Below are positions 54,187 through 63,156 of a stretch of 64,000 nucleotides of DNA, piece by piece. The DNA is from Sphingobacterium sp. B16(2022). GTDB taxonomy: Bacteria > Bacteroidota > Bacteroidia > Sphingobacteriales > Sphingobacteriaceae. Every line of letters begins with the position of its first letter. The first letter of the stretch is position 1. The notes below the pieces were generated by a model. The model did not search any database. It saw only the letters and a list, made by a program, of their open reading frames with translations, and was not told the origin of the DNA. The position numbers and the translations under genes are program-made. Location: contig NZ_JAAUVN010000001.1 in the NCBI RefSeq assembly GCF_012030425.1, forward strand, positions 1,302,001 through 1,366,000, in the 5' to 3' direction.

Positions 54187-55179
54187 ATGGAGTTATCTAG
54201 TGCAATACAAAATAAATATCATGTTACTGGTAAAGGCGCCGAAGAAAAGTTTCAGGCGGAAATTATCGCGGGTTTAACGGGTAATCCTAAACGGCTTCCA
54301 TCAAAATATTTTTATGATTCTTTTGGCGATAAGCTGTTTCAGCGTATCATGGATATGCCAGAATATTATCTGACGAGATGTGAAATGGATGTATTCCGTA
54401 GCAAGACTGCCGAACTCGCCGCAGCGATTTCAACACATGGAGAACCTTTTGATCTGATTGAACTTGGTGCCGGTGATGCCACGAAGTCATCCTACCTGTT
54501 GCAATATCTGATAGATAGTAATGCCGACTTTTCTTATATGCCGATCGATATTTCCAAAAATATCTTAACGGTTTTAGATAATAAGCTAAAAGGAGCAATG
54601 CCTTTACTGAAAATTACCTGTCTACAAGGTGAATACTTTGATATGCTTGAGGAGGCGCAACGCCTTTCGAAACGTAAGAAGGTTGTTCTTTTTCTGGGCA
54701 GTAATATTGGTAATATGGAGTTAGCAGAAGCGCATGAATTTTGTAAACAACTAAATAGAAAGCTTGCTAAAGGTGATATTATCTTAATTGGATTTGACCT
54801 GAAGAAAAATCCACATACAATATTAGAAGCCTATAATGATAAAGCGGGTATTACTGCTGCTTTTAATCTCAATCTCTTGTCGCGTATAAATCGTGAGCTT
54901 GGAGCTGATTTTGATCTAAAGCAATTTCAGCATTATCAAACCTATGATCCTGTGACAGGTGCCTGTAGAAGTTTTTTGATAAGTCTCCATGATCAGATGG
55001 TCCAAATTGAAGGGCATACTCTATCATTTTATCGGGATGAGCTGATACATATGGAAATTTCACAGAAATTCTCTTCATCTGAAATCAAACAACTTGCTCA
55101 CGATACTGGTTTTAAAAGTATGCGTGAAATAACGGATGACAACCATTGGTTTTTAGATGCCGTTTGGCAAGTAATCTAA
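54187..55179 (+). CDS. egtD: L-histidine N-alpha-methyltransferase
   Basis: A 330-residue EgtD-like protein from ATG 54187; the TTG at 54181 is in frame but less likely. Seen: PSKYFYDSFGDKLFQRIMDM, LIELGAGDATKSSYLL (SAM motif), VVLFLGSNIGNME and PVTGACRSFLIS. EgtD converts histidine to hercynine in ergothioneine synthesis. It is followed by EgtB 19 bases later, completing the two-step hercynine-to-sulfoxide branch. No EgtE lyase gene lies nearby. Confidence 0.9.
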   Translation: MELSSAIQNKYHVTGKGAEEKFQAEIIAGLTGNPKRLPSKYFYDSFGDKLFQRIMDMPEYYLTRCEMDVFRSKTAELAAAISTHGEPFDLIELGAGDATKSSYLLQYLIDSNADFSYMPIDISKNILTVLDNKLKGAMPLLKITCLQGEYFDMLEEAQRLSKRKKVVLFLGSNIGNMELAEAHEFCKQLNRKLAKGDIILIGFDLKKNPHTILEAYNDKAGITAAFNLNLLSRINRELGADFDLKQFQHYQTYDPVTGACRSFLISLHDQMVQIEGHTLSFYRDELIHMEISQKFSSSEIKQLAHDTGFKSMREITDDNHWFLDAVWQVI

Positions 55180-55198
55180 CTTTAATCCATTTGTAATT

Positions 55199-56377
55199 AT
55201 GACAATACGAAAGACAGATCGTTTATTAACTCTAAAATCACGGTATTCAGCGGTACGCAAACATAGTGTTTCTATTTGTACACCGCTTCAAATTGAAGAT
55301 TATGTTGTACAGCCCATCGGCGACGTAAGTCCACCGAAGTGGCATCTGGGACATACAACCTGGTTCTTTGAAACCTTTATACTGCAGCCAAACTTTCCGG
55401 ATTATAAACCATTTGATCCTCAGTATAACTTTGTATTCAATAGTTACTATGAAACGATCGGTGCCAGAGTGATCCGGACAGATCGTGGTAATTTGAGTCG
55501 TCCTTCTGTTGAAGATATATACCGGTACAGAACTTATGTAGACAGCAAGATGCAATTATTTTTAGAAAGTGATTGTATGACAGCTGCTTTGGAAGATCTG
55601 GTGGAATTGGGGCTCAACCATGAACAGCAGCATCAGGAACTTTTGTTAACAGATATAAAATTTATACTGGGCCATAATCCGTTGTTTCCAGCATATAGTC
55701 AGGAAATTAATTTATACCCAACCAATCAAGATCCGGCTTCGATGATTAAAATTAATGCTGGAGTTTATGAAATAGGATTTTATAAAGAAAGCTTCTGTTT
55801 TGACAATGAAAAGGGGCGGCATCAGGTATATCTCAATGATTTTGAAATAGCCAGTGCACTTGTTACAAATGCGGAATATCGGGAATTCATGGAAGATAAT
55901 GGTTATCATGATTTTAGATACTGGCATGCAGAGGGATGGGACTGGGTTAAGCAAACCGAAACCGCAGCTCCTTTATACTGGCATTTTATAGACGGAAAAT
56001 GGATGAACTATACTTGTAATGGTCTGGAAGAAGTTAAAATGGATGAAGCCGTTTGCCATATCAATTTTTATGAGGCTTCTGCCTATGCTGCCTGGAAAGG
56101 ATTTCGTTTGCCTACAGAAGCAGAATGGGAAATCGCATCAGAACATTTTAACTGGGGGCAGCGATGGGAATGGACCGGTAGTGCTTATCTTCCTTATCCA
56201 GGATTCAAGAAAGAGGCCGGTGCAGTGGGTGAGTACAATGGAAAATTTATGATCAATCAGATGGTATTGCGCGGAGCATCTCTTGCGACACCCAAAGGGC
56301 ATAGCCGAAATACCTACCGCAATTTTTTCCATGCAAGCCAGCGTTGGCAGTTTACGGGAATTAGACTTGCAAAATAG
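55199..56377 (+). CDS. egtB: Ergothioneine/hercynine sulfoxide synthase
   Basis: A 392-residue EgtB-type non-haem iron enzyme: an N-terminal DinB_2 domain with HLGHTTWFFETF and HEQQHQELL (the iron ligands), and a C-terminal formylglycine-generating-like domain (KINAGVYEIGFYKESFCFDN, FRLPTEAEWEIAS, WEWTGS, GASLATPKGHSRNTYRNFF). It joins cysteine (or glutamylcysteine) sulfur to hercynine. Lack of EgtA/C nearby suggests direct cysteine use. Confidence 0.9.
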   Translation: MTIRKTDRLLTLKSRYSAVRKHSVSICTPLQIEDYVVQPIGDVSPPKWHLGHTTWFFETFILQPNFPDYKPFDPQYNFVFNSYYETIGARVIRTDRGNLSRPSVEDIYRYRTYVDSKMQLFLESDCMTAALEDLVELGLNHEQQHQELLLTDIKFILGHNPLFPAYSQEINLYPTNQDPASMIKINAGVYEIGFYKESFCFDNEKGRHQVYLNDFEIASALVTNAEYREFMEDNGYHDFRYWHAEGWDWVKQTETAAPLYWHFIDGKWMNYTCNGLEEVKMDEAVCHINFYEASAYAAWKGFRLPTEAEWEIASEHFNWGQRWEWTGSAYLPYPGFKKEAGAVGEYNGKFMINQMVLRGASLATPKGHSRNTYRNFFHASQRWQFTGIRLAK

Positions 56378-56450
56378 TGTTTTTACGCTTAAATACACAG
56401 ATCGCAATAATATCAACTTTATTAAATAATGGAACTACAATACAACTAAA

Positions 56451-57332
56451 ATGAATAGAAAATTTCTAAAACATATTATTCTGACAGCTTGCATTTCGCT
56501 ATGCTTTCTGGGATCATCCTATGCACAAGTTGCAAACGATATGCGTTATTTTATGCAGGGTGAAGGTACAAGTAGTCAGATCACATACGGAAATAATGCT
56601 GTAGCGGGACATTATGTTCAGTCTGGAGATGCTAAAATTTATTATGAGCTCTATGGAAAAGGTAAACCCATTGTTGTTTTACATGGAGGGATTGTTGGAT
56701 CTGCTCTTGAAATGGGTCAGTTTATCGATAGTTTATCGCGCAATTATCAGGTTATTGCTATTGCTACACGTGGGCATGGTAAGTCCGAAACAGGTTCGGT
56801 TATTCCTAGTTATGAGCAGAAAGCGGATGATGTCGCTGCTGTTATTCAGGAAGTAACCGAAGATAAAGTAATAGTACTGGGTTTTAGTGATGGCGCTTAC
56901 ACCGGATACTATTTTGCTAAGCATTATCCTGAAAAAATTAGTAAGCTTATTGCGATTGGTGCCGGAGAATGGAAACAGGGATTCAGATCATTTGATATGA
57001 CCCTCGAAAGACTTTCTGCTATGGACACGCAATTCTGGAAACAGCAATTGGCTTTGAGACCCAATCCCAACACAACGGAACAATGGCTAAAAAGTGTTAA
57101 TCGTTATTATAATGGTTTAACTATTGGAAGTCCAATTTTCGAAAAGATTTCCTGTCCAGTTTTGATTATGGCAGGGGAGAAGGATCAGAACGCACCACTT
57201 CATACTGTGTTAGATGCGTACCACATGATTCCACATGCGCAGTTAAGTATTATACCCAATGCACCGCACCCGGCATTTATTGCCAATTTTCCTGCAGTGT
57301 GGGAAAGTATGGTCCCTTTTATGAATCAATAA
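56451..57332 (+). CDS. Secreted alpha/beta hydrolase
   Basis: A 293-residue protein with a signal peptide (IILTACISLCFLGSSYAQ) and an alpha/beta-hydrolase fold: nucleophile elbow GFSDGA, acid in GEKDQNAP and catalytic His in NAPHPAF. The oxyanion HGG is in LHGGIVGS. It lies 73 bases after egtB in the same direction; the relation to ergothioneine is unclear. Substrate unknown. Confidence 0.85.
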   Translation: MNRKFLKHIILTACISLCFLGSSYAQVANDMRYFMQGEGTSSQITYGNNAVAGHYVQSGDAKIYYELYGKGKPIVVLHGGIVGSALEMGQFIDSLSRNYQVIAIATRGHGKSETGSVIPSYEQKADDVAAVIQEVTEDKVIVLGFSDGAYTGYYFAKHYPEKISKLIAIGAGEWKQGFRSFDMTLERLSAMDTQFWKQQLALRPNPNTTEQWLKSVNRYYNGLTIGSPIFEKISCPVLIMAGEKDQNAPLHTVLDAYHMIPHAQLSIIPNAPHPAFIANFPAVWESMVPFMNQ

Positions 57333-57500
57333 ATACCGAAAGAGATTTTGGTAAATTATTGATTCGTCAAAGATGCAGTCTACAAGGACTTTGAACTATA
57401 CTATCAAAAAAATATATAGCAGATAGATGATTGTAAGTGCAATATGCTGGAGGTTGTTCATCTAGAAATGATATATTTACGTATACTAAATGCGAATTAA

Positions 57501-58103
57501 TTGGAACAGCCACATACAGAACAGCTATTTGTTAGATTGATAGATCATTTTAAGCAATTTTTTCATCTTAATAATACTGAACAAGAAGAAATTGAAAGAC
57601 TTTTTACATCGAGGGTAATCAAGCGTAAGCAATATTTATTACAGGAGGGTGAGGTCTGTCAGCACTATTCTTTTGTTGTGTCTGGATGTTTTCGGATGTT
57701 TGCCGTTGATTCCAATTTCCGGGAGCATAATCTTCAGTTTGCAGCTGAGGATGATTGGATAACGGATTTTCAAAGTTTTTACGACCAATCACCCAGCAAA
57801 TTGTATATTGAAGCGATTGAACCTTCAACTGTCATCCAGATAAAGCATGAAGATCTGCTTTACTTATATATCAATTACCATAAATTCGACCGTAATTTTA
57901 GAATCATTACCGAGCGGAAATTGATCGATTACCAAAATCGGATATTACAAAATATTAGCTCTACAGCCGATGACCGCTATGAGGCGTTCTTAAAGCAATA
58001 TCCACATCTGATCAATCGTTTACCCAATACACAGATTGCTTCTTATTTAGGGATTACTTCGGAATTTCTAAGTAAGATCCGAAAAAAAAGTGTTGGTAAA
58101 TAG
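57501..58103 (+). CDS. Crp/Fnr-family transcriptional regulator
   Basis: A 200-residue regulator that seems to start with TTG at 57501 (LEQPHTEQLFVRLIDHFKQF), since no ATG is in frame near. A beta-barrel sensor (YLLQEGEVCQHYSFVVSGCF) is followed by a long helix and an HTH (NTQIASYLGITSEFLSKIRK). It lies between two operons that share the 25-base element at 52377 and 58139, so it is the best candidate for their activator. Confidence 0.8.
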   Translation: MEQPHTEQLFVRLIDHFKQFFHLNNTEQEEIERLFTSRVIKRKQYLLQEGEVCQHYSFVVSGCFRMFAVDSNFREHNLQFAAEDDWITDFQSFYDQSPSKLYIEAIEPSTVIQIKHEDLLYLYINYHKFDRNFRIITERKLIDYQNRILQNISSTADDRYEAFLKQYPHLINRLPNTQIASYLGITSEFLSKIRKKSVGK

Positions 58104-58138
58104 TCATCTTTTCATATTAGATCTGAGTTCGTTTCAGA

Positions 58139-58190
58139 TTATTTCTTAAACTAGTTTATGGGTAGTATCCGTAAGAACTATTTAATTTTG
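58139..58190 (+). promoter_or_regulatory. 25-base shared regulatory element, copy 2, with -7 promoter
   Basis: 58139-58163 is identical to 52377-52401, with core AAACTAGTTT at 58148-58157. TAATTTTG (-7) is at 58183-58190. The distance from core centre to the G of the -7 element is 37-38 bases, the same as at copy 1. Upstream dyad ATCTGA...TCAGAT at 58121-58139 sits about 22 bases away. Confidence 0.75.
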
Positions 58191-58230
58191 TGTCTTAATG
58201 CATTGTCGTAACGAAAACAACGTTTCAAAT

Positions 58231-58947
58231 ATGATAAAGAATAGAACACAGCAGATTAAAACTCCTATTGTTAAGCGCATGGTATTTGTGCTTATATTAG
58301 TTTTTACAGTATTTTCGATGACTAAAGCTACGGCACAGCAGATTAAGCTAGATGAGGATCGTTTAACTGCTGTACAGACGTCAATGTCGATTACACAAAT
58401 TAACGGTAAAAAAGCTGTACGGGTAGTGAAGTCTGCCGCAGTCAAAGAAGATGATGAAGCAACTTATGTTAAGATCAATGATTTCAATTTTAAAAATGGC
58501 GTGATCGAGGTGGATGTGCTGTCACGTTTGCTTCCTGATGCACCAGCACACGCCAGAGGTTTCATAGGTCTTGCTTTCCGTATCAATAAAGATGATTCAA
58601 AATTTGAAAGCATTTACGTACGCCCTACCAATAGTACAGCAGACGACCAGCTGAGAAGAAACCGCACCATTCAGTATTTTTCTTATCCTAATTTTAAGTT
58701 CACACATTCCAGAGCAACCGCTCCGGGACAATATGAATCTTATGCGCCAATAGCGCTTGATAAATGGATAAAACTAAAGATTGAGGTAAATGGTAATCAA
58801 GCCAAATTATTTATTAATGGCTCGAAGCAACCATACTTAATTGTAAGCGATCTAAAAATGGGTGCTGATCAATCCGGATCTTTAGGGCTTTTTGTCGATA
58901 TAGGCACTGAAGGATTTTTCAGGAATCTGAAAGTTACTTCCAGATAA
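58231..58947 (+). CDS. Secreted LamG/DUF1080-like protein
   Basis: About 238 residues from ATG 58231, chosen because MIKNRTQQIKTPIVKRMVFV begins a signal peptide (ending near KATAQ); an ATG at 58198 is in frame but at the transcription start. The mature part is a concanavalin-like jelly roll (FKNGVIEVDVLSRLLPDAPA, ARGFIGLAFRI, AKLFINGSKQPYL, GSLGLFVDIGTEGFFRNLKV), as in DUF1080/3-keto-disaccharide hydrolase proteins. Controlled by the shared 25-base element. Confidence 0.75.
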   Translation: MIKNRTQQIKTPIVKRMVFVLILVFTVFSMTKATAQQIKLDEDRLTAVQTSMSITQINGKKAVRVVKSAAVKEDDEATYVKINDFNFKNGVIEVDVLSRLLPDAPAHARGFIGLAFRINKDDSKFESIYVRPTNSTADDQLRRNRTIQYFSYPNFKFTHSRATAPGQYESYAPIALDKWIKLKIEVNGNQAKLFINGSKQPYLIVSDLKMGADQSGSLGLFVDIGTEGFFRNLKVTSR

Positions 58948-59074
58948 ATAAAATGTCCCATAAATGAAACCGTACATGCTAAGATGTCATTTTGGCTAAC
59001 AATTTATGATTTTTGGCGCATTTAAGATATTACGGAATGTTCAATTTTGTATGGTACAATTAAAACAAAAGACC

Positions 59075-59881
59075 ATGCAAAAAACAATTTTTATTACGGG
59101 AGCTTCGTCGGGATTAGGAAAAGCAGCTGCTAAATTATTTCAGAAGAATGGATGGAAGGTAATTGCAACGATGCGAAAACCTGAAGAAGAAAAAGAATTA
59201 ACGGAACTTCCGAATGTATTTGTCGTGCAATTGGACGTTATGGATATGGTAAAAATTAAAAAAACTATCTCAGAGGTCTTGAAAATCCATGAAATTGATG
59301 TGGTCTTGAACAATGCCGGATATGGGCTCATCGGCCCATTAGAAGCTTTTACAGATGAGCAGATCCAGACGCAGATCCAGACGAACTTAGGTGGTGTAAT
59401 TCACGTAACAAAAGCCTTTGTTACGTTTTTTAGAGAAAGAAAAAGAGGCACATTTATTAATGTGACCAGTACGTTTGGTTTATTAGGATATCCTACCTGT
59501 TCCATTTACAATGCTACTAAATTTGCAGTTGACGGATTTTCAGAGGGATTGGCATATGAATTGGCGCAGTTTGGAATTAAAGTAAAAGTAGTTGCTCCGG
59601 GGGGCATGCAAACCGACTTTGCAGGAAGATCTTTGCATGGTGCGATGCATACTGCATATAGTGAATTAATATCGAAAGTAAGTGAAGGCTATAGTGAAGA
59701 TCAGGTTGCAAATTACTCAAAAGCAACAGCTGTTGCTGAGGTGATCTATGAGGCGGCGATTGATGAGAAGGATCAGATGCGCTATATTGCTGGGGATGAT
59801 GCGATCCAACTTTATAACGAGCGACTTGATTTAACGCCTGAGGGTCAGTTCGAAAAGATCCGTTCCCAGTTCATATTTTAA
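59075..59881 (+). CDS. Short-chain dehydrogenase/reductase
   Basis: About 268 residues from ATG 59075 (MQKTIFITGASSGLGKAAAK); longer frames lack a better ribosome site. Classical SDR: TGASSGLG cofactor loop, NNAGYG, catalytic Ser in NVTSTFG, and YNATK with Tyr and Lys. Substrate unknown. Confidence 0.85.
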   Translation: MQKTIFITGASSGLGKAAAKLFQKNGWKVIATMRKPEEEKELTELPNVFVVQLDVMDMVKIKKTISEVLKIHEIDVVLNNAGYGLIGPLEAFTDEQIQTQIQTNLGGVIHVTKAFVTFFRERKRGTFINVTSTFGLLGYPTCSIYNATKFAVDGFSEGLAYELAQFGIKVKVVAPGGMQTDFAGRSLHGAMHTAYSELISKVSEGYSEDQVANYSKATAVAEVIYEAAIDEKDQMRYIAGDDAIQLYNERLDLTPEGQFEKIRSQFIF

Positions 59882-59949
59882 ACAGGTTCTGTATTTTCCT
59901 GTTTCAGCAATACCTTGGACTGGGACAGGATTTACTTTTATAAATTTCT

Positions 59950-59957
59950 TAAATTTG
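59950..59957 (+). promoter_or_regulatory. -7 promoter element of the AraC gene
   Basis: TAAATTTG (TAnnTTTG) ends four bases before the ATG at 59962, so the transcript may be leaderless. Confidence 0.5.
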
Positions 59958-59961
59958 TCTT

Positions 59962-60873
59962 ATGAAAAAACTGCCGGTCGTATTTAATTCTTTATCTCAG
60001 TTACATAAAGCCATGGGCCAACCGGTTCCTTCGCATCCTCTTGTCAGTATCATGAACTATGGTGATGCACAGTTTGATCCAAAGGATTTCGAACAGGGTA
60101 TTATTCTGAACTTTTATAAAATCTCATTCAAAACCAGTTTTTCTGGAAAACTGAAGTACGGTCAAGGCTACTACGATTTTGAAGAAGGAGGTATGTCTTT
60201 CATCGCTCCTGGACAATTATTGAAGATGCAAGATGAAGAAGCTAATTATGAAGGTATGACCCTGCATTTTCATCCGGATTTATTAACCCACTATGCGCTA
60301 AATTCGAATATTAAACAGTATGGATATTTTAGCTACGCAGCTGCTGAAGCATTATATCTATCTGAAAAAGAGAAGGTAACGATTCTTGACATTTATTCAT
60401 TTATACAAGATGAACTGAATGAACGTATTGATAAATTCAGTCAAGATGTTATTATTTCTCAGATTGAATTATTGCTCAATTATGCCAATCGTTTCTATGA
60501 TCGTCAGTTTCTGACGAGAAAAGTAATTAACAATGATATTCTAAGTCGATTAGAATTGCAGTTGCAAGACTACTTTAATGAGGACAGGTCAGTGATTACA
60601 GGATTACCATCAGTTAAAGATATAGCACAGAAAATGAATGTTAGCCCGCGCTACCTGAGTGATCTGTTGCGAAACCTGATCGGATTAAACACGCAACAAT
60701 TTATCCATGAAAAAGTGATAGAAAAAGCAAAAGAATATCTGGCAAAAGACGCGTTAACCATAGCTGAAATTGCCTATCGTTTAGGTTTTGAACAACCACA
60801 GTCCTTCAATAAGCTTTTTAAAAAGAAAACCACTTATTCTCCTTCTGCATATAAGAAAAGCTTACAGAATTGA
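59962..60873 (+). CDS. AraC-family transcriptional regulator
   Basis: A 303-residue AraC-type regulator. N-terminal cupin-like domain (YYDFEEGGMSFIAPGQLLKM) and C-terminal double HTH: VKDIAQKMNVSPRYLSDLLR and TIAEIAYRLGFEQPQSFNKL, ending TTYSPSAYKKS. Probably controls the neighbouring SDR or itself. Monocistronic. Confidence 0.9.
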   Translation: MKKLPVVFNSLSQLHKAMGQPVPSHPLVSIMNYGDAQFDPKDFEQGIILNFYKISFKTSFSGKLKYGQGYYDFEEGGMSFIAPGQLLKMQDEEANYEGMTLHFHPDLLTHYALNSNIKQYGYFSYAAAEALYLSEKEKVTILDIYSFIQDELNERIDKFSQDVIISQIELLLNYANRFYDRQFLTRKVINNDILSRLELQLQDYFNEDRSVITGLPSVKDIAQKMNVSPRYLSDLLRNLIGLNTQQFIHEKVIEKAKEYLAKDALTIAEIAYRLGFEQPQSFNKLFKKKTTYSPSAYKKSLQN

Positions 60874-60950
60874 GCGTATAAATACTGAAAAATAGAGAAA
60901 AGCTACAGAATAGAAAATCTAAGATTGTCAAAATGATAATAATTAGACAA

Positions 60951-60974
60951 TTTCTGAAATGAATGTTTCAGAAA
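60951..60974 (+). promoter_or_regulatory. TetR operator 1 and -7 promoter of tetR
   Basis: TTTCTGAAA-N6-TTTCAGAAA, nine-base perfect arms, overlapping the upstream promoter region of TATCTTTG (-7) at 60980-60987. Similar sites lie before the next two genes (61591, 62247). Confidence 0.75.
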
Positions 60975-60996
60975 ATAATTATCTTTGTAATCTATT

Positions 60997-61575
60997 ATGG
61001 CAAGAAATATTGAATTTGATGAGCAGTTAGCAGTATCCAAGGCAATGGATGTCTTTTGGAAAAAAGGGTATAATGGTACTACGATGAGAGATCTAACTGA
61101 AGCGATGGGTATCAATAGTAGTAGTCTTTATAATACTATCGGTGACAAACACGAACTTTTTGTAAGAAGTATTAAACATTATACAGAATCTAGAATGAAA
61201 GCTGCAGTAAAGCAGTTAGAAATTATCAAATCACCGCTGAAGGCAATTGAAAAATTTATTCAATCTTCAGTGTATGCGATAACAAATGATCCGAATAGCT
61301 GTTTGGCGATTAAAACAACTTTTGAAGTTGCTACGCATGATGAGCAGGTACAGAAAGTTATAAAAGCGGATAATGATTTTACTTATAATCTTTTATACAA
61401 CTTAGTCAAAAAGGCAATTGATAGCGGAGAAATCAGGATACACCAAGATGCCGCAATGCTAACGGATTATATTATAAATCATTTTAGCGGTTGGCATGAA
61501 TCATTTATTATCCATAAGGACAAAACACGAATCAAAAATATGGCAACATTTTTAATCAAACAAATAAGTCAATGA
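60997..61575 (+). CDS. TetR-family transcriptional repressor
   Basis: A 192-residue TetR protein. N-terminal HTH: DVFWKKGYNGTTMRDLTEAM then GINSSSLYNTIGDKHELFVR. The C-terminal half is helical (ligand domain). Starts the cluster tetR-GyrI-SDR-dehydrogenase; three matching operators suggest it represses the whole cluster. Confidence 0.9.
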   Translation: MARNIEFDEQLAVSKAMDVFWKKGYNGTTMRDLTEAMGINSSSLYNTIGDKHELFVRSIKHYTESRMKAAVKQLEIIKSPLKAIEKFIQSSVYAITNDPNSCLAIKTTFEVATHDEQVQKVIKADNDFTYNLLYNLVKKAIDSGEIRIHQDAAMLTDYIINHFSGWHESFIIHKDKTRIKNMATFLIKQISQ

Positions 61576-61590
61576 TTTTATTTGTTTTAA

Positions 61591-61610
61591 TCTGAAACAA
61601 TTGTTTTACA
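61591..61610 (+). promoter_or_regulatory. TetR operator 2
   Basis: TCTGAAACAATTGTTTTACA, a variant of operator 1 and 3, four bases before the ATG of the GyrI-like gene, where it could block transcription elongation or initiation. Confidence 0.65.
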
Positions 61611-61613
61611 ATT

Positions 61614-62231
61614 ATGAATATATCAAAAGAATACAGTACTTATTTTACGGCATCTGAAAAGCCTGAAATAGTGGAAATAGGGCAGGCTAGCTACGTTTCA
61701 GTTCGAGGACAGGGAAGTCCCGGTACCGCTGTCTTTTATCAAAAAAAACAGGCAATCAAAGAATTTGTTCATGCATTAGAGCTCAAATATGATTTAACAG
61801 CCTGTTCATTTACTAGCCGTATAGTGGAAATATTTTACTGGTTTGATGAAGAAGAGAGGGCAGATGTAAATATTGGAAATTTCTATACTACTCTTGATCT
61901 AAGCTTACTTCATTATCGTATTGCTATTCGAATCACAGATTATATTACTGCGGAAAATATTGTTGAAATAGCACGCAATAGAAAAGATATCTTTATGGTC
62001 GAGGATTTTGAACTTTTTAACTATACCGCTGGAACATGCGTCCAGATTCTTCATTTAGGTCCTTTTGCCGAAGAACTGCAAACACTACCCGTGCTTCAGC
62101 AATTTGCTTCGGATGAAGGTTTAAAAAAATCAGGGATGCATCATGAAATTCATCTAACAAATTTTGAACAAGGACAGAGCCAACAACACCTACAGACTAT
62201 TCTGCGTGATCCTGTGATAAAACAAGCATAA
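61614..62231 (+). CDS. GyrI-like small-molecule-binding protein
   Basis: A 205-residue protein with the SHV-like GyrI/BmrR effector fold: YVSVRGQGSPGTAVFYQKKQ at the start, FYTTLDLSLLHYRIAIRITD, and the late HLGPFAEELQTLPVLQQFAS then HHEIHLTNF. Lacks a DNA-binding domain, so it may bind or sequester a drug. Part of the TetR regulon. Confidence 0.8.
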   Translation: MNISKEYSTYFTASEKPEIVEIGQASYVSVRGQGSPGTAVFYQKKQAIKEFVHALELKYDLTACSFTSRIVEIFYWFDEEERADVNIGNFYTTLDLSLLHYRIAIRITDYITAENIVEIARNRKDIFMVEDFELFNYTAGTCVQILHLGPFAEELQTLPVLQQFASDEGLKKSGMHHEIHLTNFEQGQSQQHLQTILRDPVIKQA

Positions 62232-62246
62232 TTTTTTTTACTCATA

Positions 62247-62266
62247 TCTGAAACAAATGTTTCAAT
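62247..62266 (+). promoter_or_regulatory. TetR operator 3
   Basis: TCTGAAACAAATGTTTCAAT, arms TGAAAC/GTTTCA, 18 bases before the SDR start. It matches operators 1 and 2. Confidence 0.7.
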
Positions 62267-62284
62267 ATTAATAAATAATCAATC

Positions 62285-63064
62285 ATGAAAAAAACAGAAA
62301 CACTATCTGGTAAAGTAGCTTTAGTAACCGGAGGAACAAAAGGTATTGGAAAAGCCATTGCAGACAAGTTGGCTTCTAATGGTGCATTAGTTGTTGTTAC
62401 AGCAAGGAAATCACCCGATACAGACATTAAACATCATTTTATAGCTGCAGACTTAACAAATAATAGCGATATAGCTGCGCTATCATCCAAAATAATAGCG
62501 GAATATGGTATACCGGATATCTTGATTAATAATGTTGGAGGTACTTCGTCTCCAGCTGGAGGCTTTAAGATGCTTAGTGATGAAGATTGGAATAGAGATA
62601 TCGAGCTCAATCTGATGGCCGCTATAAGACTAGATAAAGTTATTGTGTCTCAGATGATGGAAAAGAAATCTGGTGTTGTTATTCATATTTCTTCAATAAA
62701 CGGAAAGATTCCTTTGTACGAATCCAATTTTTCCTACGGAGTGATGAAGTCCGCTTTAAATGCTTATAGTAAAACGCTTGCTAACGAAGTTTCCAAAGAA
62801 GGTATCCGGGTAAATACGGTTTCTCCTGGAATGGTCAGGACAGAAGCTATGGAATCTTTTTTGGAAAGCTACGCAAGTTCTATAGGAAAAACCAAAACGG
62901 AAGCAGAACAACAGGTAATGGCTGGCCTTGGTGGGGTACCTATGAACAGATTGGCAGAACCTGAAGAAATTGCTCATACGGTTGATTTTTTGGTATCAGA
63001 CGGTGCTGGTTACATTACCGGAGCAAATATCTTGGTCGATGGGGGTACGTTTCCAGTTGTATAA
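62285..63064 (+). CDS. Short-chain dehydrogenase/reductase
   Basis: A 259-residue classical SDR: TGGTKGIGKAIA cofactor loop, NNVGG (NNAG variant), catalytic Ser in ISSINGK, YGVMK with Tyr and Lys, and the ending ITGANILVDGGTFP. In the TetR regulon. Substrate unknown. Confidence 0.9.
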   Translation: MKKTETLSGKVALVTGGTKGIGKAIADKLASNGALVVVTARKSPDTDIKHHFIAADLTNNSDIAALSSKIIAEYGIPDILINNVGGTSSPAGGFKMLSDEDWNRDIELNLMAAIRLDKVIVSQMMEKKSGVVIHISSINGKIPLYESNFSYGVMKSALNAYSKTLANEVSKEGIRVNTVSPGMVRTEAMESFLESYASSIGKTKTEAEQQVMAGLGGVPMNRLAEPEEIAHTVDFLVSDGAGYITGANILVDGGTFPVV

Positions 63065-63156
63065 TCAGCATTAAAAGTATGAAATATAGTAGAAATGATC
63101 TAGCGTAATCTTTCCCTGTATTTCGTTTTCATAATAATATTTTAAAAGAATTAGAC

